DNA of 64,000 nt from Lachnospiraceae bacterium (GTDB lineage: Bacteria; Bacillota; Clostridia; Lachnospirales; Lachnospiraceae). Position numbers and translations under genes: made by a program. Shown piece by piece: positions 59,475-64,000 of the stretch (positions are counted from its first letter, which is position 1; every line of letters begins with the position of its first letter). The stretch spans positions 24,320-88,319 of the forward strand of contig JAJPWX010000099.1 in assembly GCA_021205755.1 (NCBI GenBank), read 5' to 3'. Under the pieces are notes generated by a model. The model was not told the DNA's origin. It was given only the letters and a program-made list of their open reading frames with translations, and did not search any database.

Positions 59475-60065
59475 TCAAATGAAATTCTTTAAAATCGTCA
59501 TTCGCGATGCCAAATCCGGGTGAATAACAATCGCGGCAACCGCCGGATTAACAGATGCTCTGTATTCATCCGTGATTTTCTCGAAGGAGCGTACAAACGA
59601 CTTTATCTCTGTCTTTGGCACCTTCAAAAGCTTTAGATAATAGCACATCAGGAGAACATAATCCCCTATTGTTTTGAAATTCACGTACGGAAGACCTATT
59701 TCAATTTCCAGACACTGCTTCATTGCCTTTGAAGGATCAATATTGCGGAATCTGGTGTCAAATATTACCGCATTATGTGCAATCGCATTTCTTAAATCCT
59801 TCAAAGTATAGATGTACTTATATATCAACTGCCTGTCTGTATCACAAGCAAGATTCAATCCTATTCTTTTGGAAATGTCATCCCTCACATCGTATGTTAA
59901 ACAGGATAACAAATACCCCAAATCCCCCATAGTTATAATCTCAAATAATGCCCAGATTGGCACTCCCGAATAACCGACGTTATTATAAAAGTGCGTGATT
60001 TTGGGATTATTCTTTTTATATGCATAAGCCAGACTGGACTGTAATCTGGTAAAAGGTGCGCAGAC
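59475..60065 (-). pseudogene. 5'-truncated Abi_2 family (abortive infection) gene
   Basis: The minus-strand frame shows VPIWALFEIITMGDLGYLLSCL and LRNAIAHNAVIFDTRFRN, the C-terminal core of Abi_2/AbiD-AbiF proteins with the R-N-x-x-x-H motif. Similarity extends upstream of the first ATG (59963) to about 60065, but no start codon or N-terminal half is present; the frame stays open to a stop at 60123-60125 through a T-rich, non-Abi stretch. A full protein is about 300 aa. Abi proteins act in phage defence or toxin-antitoxin systems; this copy is probably inactive. Confidence 0.7.
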
Positions 60066-60363
60066 AAAAAAATAAAAAAAGTAATGAAAAATGTAACATC
60101 GGATGGTATAATGAGTAGAAGATCACTGGCTGCCGGGCGGATACTTTTCCAAACGTGTCCGTCAGCACATTCGGGATAGAAATTATATACAAACATCCGA
60201 CTGTTACACGAATGGTCGGTTTTGTTTCATGAATGGTTGTGCTGTTCATGAGAAAAAGCAGTATAATGGAAATAAGATGCAGTATTTGTGTGCTTTGGAA
60301 CAGCGGGGCATTTCACAAGATTCGCGGATTCTATAATATATGAGAAAAATCAGCAGAAAGAGG
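60066..60363. other. Intergenic stretch with weak promoter-like and hairpin motifs
   Basis: No supported gene. It contains CCGAC/GTCGG followed by TTTT (60197-60223), CATGAA/TTCATG (around 60230-60252), and TATAAT at 60262-60267 and 60332-60337. Nothing here could be assigned to a product. Confidence 0.35.
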
Positions 60364-60391
60364 TTGACAAATGCCATATTTCAGCCATAAT
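60364..60391 (+). promoter_or_regulatory. Strong promoter of the anchor/surface-protein locus
   Basis: TTGACA (60364-60369), a 16-bp spacer and CATAAT (60386-60391). The start of transcription would fall at about 60397-60400, inside the adjacent GACA repeat. Confidence 0.7.
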
Positions 60392-60393
60392 TT

Positions 60394-60439
<46 letters not shown>

Positions 60440-60492
60440 TAAGGTAAATCTGTCTGTTTCTGCAACCGTAAACCAAATAAACGTATATACCG

Positions 60493-60539
60493 AGGCGTAT
60501 CCCGTCCGTGGGTTTTCCATGGATGGGGTGCGCCTTTTT
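60493..60539 (+). terminator. Terminator-like hairpin in the leader of the anchor gene
   Basis: AGGCG (60493-60497) pairs with CGCCT (60531-60535), and CCCGTCCGTGG pairs with CCATGGATGGG (two G-T wobbles) around GTTTT; five T follow. It lies between the promoter and the start codon at 60573, so it could attenuate expression. Confidence 0.6.
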
Positions 60540-60572
60540 GCCGTGTAAAACAGGCAGGAAAGGAGTAAACAT

Positions 60573-61109
60573 ATGGAAAAAAAGTCAGGCGGTGTGACCA
60601 TATCGAAACGGACGCTGGCCATTTTACTTATCATTATCGTCCTGCTGGTCGCAGGCGGCGTGATCCTCGGCATGAACTGGGACCGGTGGTTCGGGGACGG
60701 GGCTGAAACAACAGAGGCGTTCACGCCGGAGCTGGACCCGGATGCTAGTGACTGGGACGGCAGCGACCTCACGAACGTATCCGGTGACGAGACAGAAAGC
60801 GTGGGTATCCAGATCCCGGGATACCCATCCATTACCATCCCGGCGGACGAGGAGACTGTCAGCGTAGCGCTTTTGAACCCGGAAGGGAACCCGTGTTATT
60901 TTACGTTCACACTGGTGCTGAAAGATACAGACGAAGTGCTGTATACCTCCGGAATGGTTGCGCCGGGGCAGGCCATCACCAGCATCACGATGTCGAGGGC
61001 GCTGGAAGCCGGGGAATATGACGCGGTGATCCAGATCACGACGGCGTCCTTAGAAGACGGTAGCGCCATGAACGGCGCGAATGTGGAAACAGTATTGATT
61101 GTACAGTAG
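60573..61109 (+). CDS. Membrane-anchored small surface protein (178 aa)
   Basis: A short basic N-terminus, one uncleaved membrane span (residues ~15-34, ILLIIIVLLVAGGVILG) and an extracellular beta-sandwich-like domain (GIQIPGYPSITIPADEE ... LEAGEYDAVIQITTASLEDGS). AGGAAAGGAG precedes the ATG. It is followed by the giant surface protein gene and was duplicated together with it (remnant at 59075). An accessory role in display or anchoring of the large protein is inference. Confidence 0.8.
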   Translation: MEKKSGGVTISKRTLAILLIIIVLLVAGGVILGMNWDRWFGDGAETTEAFTPELDPDASDWDGSDLTNVSGDETESVGIQIPGYPSITIPADEETVSVALLNPEGNPCYFTFTLVLKDTDEVLYTSGMVAPGQAITSITMSRALEAGEYDAVIQITTASLEDGSAMNGANVETVLIVQ

Positions 61110-61168
61110 GAAAGGCAGCGGGATTTGCTGCATGAAGGAACGCTTTTACGGGAAGGAGAGATGCGTTC

Positions 61169-61861
61169 ATGTTGAAAAGAAAACGAGTATTGGCTGTCCT
61201 GCTCAGCCTGAGCCTTGCGGCGGGGAATCTGTCCGGCACGGCTGTCGCGTCTGACCTGACAGGGGCGGAAAGCGTGACCACTATTAATGAAGAAACAGAG
61301 GCAGAAACGGCGGCTGCGGTAATCACGGAGACGGAAGCCGTTGAGGAACTGATTGTCCAGACGGAAACGTCAGCAGTGGCAGTATCCGAGACAACGTCTC
61401 AGACGGAAACGTCGGCGGCGGCAGAGTCAGAAACGACAGCGCAGTCAGAAACAACAGTGCCGACAGAGTCAGAAACAACGGCCCAGACTGTCGAGGAAAC
61501 AGAATCCGACGCGGAGACCGAAACAAAGACCGAAACAGATGCAGAAACAGAAGCGATTCAGGAAGAATCCGTGGAAACAGAGACGGAAGCCAGTGAGGAA
61601 GAGTCGGAAGAAGACACGGAATCCTCTGAAAAGAATTCTGAAGAGACCGAAACAGAGTCCGAGAGCGAAGCGGGTACCGGCGATTTTACGGTGGCCGGGG
61701 GTACCTGCGGGACGGACTACGTGTATGCGGACGGCGTCCTGACGATCCTGACAGGTACCAGGCTGACCATTTCCACGGATGCAGCGACATCGGACCGTAT
61801 CGTTGTAAAAGAAAATGTGAAAGCGGATCTTGTCCTTGCAGGGGTACATTACATATCGTGA
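61169..61861 (+). CDS. N-terminal part of a giant surface protein, ended by a frameshift
   Basis: Signal peptide at residues 1-28 (VLAVLLSLSLAAGNLSG), then a long Glu/Thr/Ser-rich linker, then the start of a beta-rich domain (DFTVAGGTCGTDYVYADGVLTILTGT). The frame stops at TGA 61859-61861, but the preceding frame continues the protein to the window end. One extra G in the GGGG at 61841-61844 restores a single reading frame. GGAAGGAGAG precedes the ATG. Confidence 0.8.
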   Translation: MLKRKRVLAVLLSLSLAAGNLSGTAVASDLTGAESVTTINEETEAETAAAVITETEAVEELIVQTETSAVAVSETTSQTETSAAAESETTAQSETTVPTESETTAQTVEETESDAETETKTETDAETEAIQEESVETETEASEEESEEDTESSEKNSEETETESESEAGTGDFTVAGGTCGTDYVYADGVLTILTGTRLTISTDAATSDRIVVKENVKADLVLAGVHYIS

Positions 61862-64000
61862 CTTCCGGGGAAGGGAACACTGAGGCGTCAGCAAGCCCGC
61901 TGGATCTGCGCCTTGCCGGGGAAAGCACGATCACGCTGCAGGATAATACGGAAAATATCCTCGATGCAAGCGCGACGACGGACTGCGGCCCCGGACTCTG
62001 GGTTCCGGAGGATCAGAAGCTGACCATCACCGGTACCGGCGAGCTGACTGCGAAAGGCGGCAAGTATTCCGCAGGCATCGGCGGCTATGGCAATGGGACA
62101 ATCCGAATTGAAGACGGTACGATCACAGCCGTTGGCGGACAGTATGCTGCGGGTATCGGCGGCAGCTACGACGGGACGGATAACAGCAACGGCGGGAATA
62201 TACAGATCAGCGGCGGCTATGTGAAGGCCACAGCCGGGAGTGGTGCAGACACCATCGGTTCCGGCAGCGGACAGGATCCGGCGAGCGTTACGATTATCGG
62301 AGGCTGCTTCGGCGAGGGCGACAGCGTTGAAGGGACAGTCTATGGGTTAAGCGTCGCGGACGGATACTGCGTGACGGAAAACACGGAGGCAGACACAAAG
62401 GGAGTATATCCTTATGCCGTAGTGACGGAGCCGGAGACGGAAACCGAAACAGAGACGGAAACGGAAGTGGCAGAATCTGAAACGGAAACCGAGTTGTCAA
62501 CGGAGGGCGAAATTGAAACTGAAACAGAAACGGAAGCGCTCTGCGACCATGGTAACGACGCGGAGACCTGTAAGGTCTGCAAAGTGGAGGCACTGATCGA
62601 TGCACTGCCCACTCTGGCAGAACTGATAGCCATGGACACGGACGAACAGAATGAGGTCTATTATCAGGCATCGGACATCTGCGATATTTATTATGATGAG
62701 CTGACTGAGGATGAGCAGGATCAGGTATCGAACATTGACAATCTGTGGGATGTGCTGGATTATTTCAGCGGCGGGATTTCTCTGACAGCAAGTTCTTCTG
62801 TGACCTATGTAGATGAAAACGGAAGTTCACATACATGTTCCAGCTATTCTTCTGTTACTTCCAGTTCATCAGCTGTGACATGGGGAACATCCGGCAGTAC
62901 GACCTGGTATGTGGCAAGTGGAACTTTGGAATGTTCGGCTGGGGTTAAAGTATATGGAACAGTATACCTGATTCTTGCAAGCGGATGTACGTTGACTGTT
63001 TTGAATGAATTAAACGTAGATTCATCCAGTACCTTGATTATATATGGTGGGACTGCTACGTCCGGTACCCTTGTAGCAAATGGGACAAATCAATACAAAG
63101 CAGGAATCGGAAAAGGCGGTACTGTTATAATCAACAGCGGGACTGTGACGGCGACTGGTGGAGATTATAGTGGAGGAATCGGTGGTGACGGCACGATCGA
63201 AATCAATGGTGGCACGATAACAGCAACTGCTGGGGAATATGGCGCAGGAATCGGCGGTAATAACTGGGGCACCGGTGGAACCATTACGATTAATGGCGGA
63301 ACGGTAACAGCAACTGGAGGATATTGGGCTGCTGGCATTGGCAATGGCAGTGGCAATGGAGTGAAAGTTGATGGCTGCATTATTACAATTACAGGAGGAT
63401 ATATAAAGGCGACAGGAGGTCAATACGCACCGGCGGCCATCGGCGCTGGCGCTGGGAATGATAATCAAGCTGAGATCATTATTACCGGCGGTTACTTTGC
63501 TGAAGGTGACACATCTGCTAATACGGTTTATGGAGTATCGACACCTGGTTGTTCTGTTGTTAGTAGCGGCAATTCTACTTATCCGTACTATGTTAATGCT
63601 TTAACCTATACCGTGACGCTGAATACAAACGGTGGAACGATCAACAGCGGAAATGTGACCAGCTATACTTACGGCAAAGGCGCGACGCTTCCGAGGGATA
63701 TTACCAATGGCGGCTATACTTTCGTTGGCTGGTATGAGGACAGCAGTTTCAGCGGCAGTGCTGTTACTGAGATTGGTACGGCGGATTACGGGAACAAGAC
63801 CTACTATGCGAAATGGGCGATGGCGTTTGTCGTGTCGTCTGACGCGACGTGCAGCTATACATATACGAACCATCTGCTGACGATAACCGGTGGTGGAAGC
63901 TGCACGATATCCATGAACACGGCCGCAGGGATCACGAGTACGACAACGGACAGGATAAAGGTGACGTCAAGCGATGATGTGACGATCACGATAAACAGCA
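61843..64000 (+). pseudogene. Continuation of the giant surface protein in the -1 frame (3' end beyond window)
   Basis: Open from about 61843 to the edge without a stop. It contains Gly-rich beta-helix-like repeats (KYSAGIGGYGNG, QYAAGIGGSY, EYGAGIGGNN), a second Glu/Thr linker (TETETE), a Cys-containing helical spacer (CDHGNDAETCKVCK), more AGIG repeats, and a Listeria-Bacteroides repeat (YTVTLNTNGGTINSG ... FVGWYEDSSFSG). No start of its own is supported. Read with the upstream part it exceeds 940 residues. Anchoring signal, if any, lies outside the window. Confidence 0.8.

Noticed and set aside
59933..60196. 87-residue minus-strand frame beside the Abi_2 remnant
   Set aside because: It is out of frame with the Abi_2 similarity, passes through T-rich sequence and has no recognisable domain.

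Overview
The window looks like a chromosome segment of an anaerobic Firmicute of class Clostridia, most likely Lachnospiraceae. The grounds are the core gene order (dgt-dnaG-rpoD-trmK; M16C protease-era-recO-lipoprotein-glycyl-tRNA synthetase), a single-chain glycyl-tRNA synthetase, a type A RNase P RNA, strong AGGAGG-type ribosome sites, and surface proteins with Glu/Thr/Ser linkers and InlB-like repeats. No database was available, so family names rest on motifs, length and gene order.

Region 1 (1-13.2 kb) is the right end of an AT-richer integrative element inserted just upstream of pyrE. It holds the tail of an unknown gene, a 60-aa HTH protein, one enormous phage-type tail tape-measure protein (3674 aa), a Tn916-type excisionase and a tyrosine integrase. 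None of the usual tail genes follows the tape-measure gene.

Region 2 (13.2-36 kb) is core: pyrE, small membrane proteins with a VanZ-like protein, dgt, dnaG, rpoD, trmK, a TGS-nucleoside kinase, rnpB, a secreted seven-repeat surface protein, a DUF1461 protein, an M16C protease, era, recO, a lipoprotein, glycyl-tRNA synthetase, a PHP phosphatase and an RsuA-type pseudouridine synthase. Several core proteins carry unusual in-frame insertions: Era about 83 aa, TrmK four 8-aa repeats, and the nucleoside kinase a palindrome-bearing linker.

Region 3 (36-47.7 kb) has a LytTR regulator and cytoplasmic GHKL kinase followed, behind a 21-bp-period direct repeat, by a heterodimeric ABC exporter. Then come a GH78 rhamnosidase, a small hypothetical protein, a ketopantoate reductase-like enzyme, a nitroreductase and a MATE pump.

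Region 4 (47.7-58 kb) is an envelope module: OmpR-type regulator, kinase, ABC-2 type permease, lipoprotein, a second permease split by a frameshift in a T-rich tract, ABC ATPase, a large anchored surface protein, a MacB-like ectodomain protein that looks truncated, and a small membrane protein. An identical 20-bp sequence precedes both the regulator gene and the lipoprotein gene and is a likely autoregulatory operator.

Region 5 (58-64 kb) is rearranged: a DMT exporter, the remnant of a duplicated surface-protein locus, a 5'-truncated Abi_2 gene, then an intact anchor protein whose promoter abuts an (GACA)~11.5 microsatellite and whose leader contains a terminator-like hairpin. A giant surface protein follows, interrupted by a single frameshift and running off the window. 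Across the window at least three families of short palindromic repeats recur, some inserted in frame inside genes.
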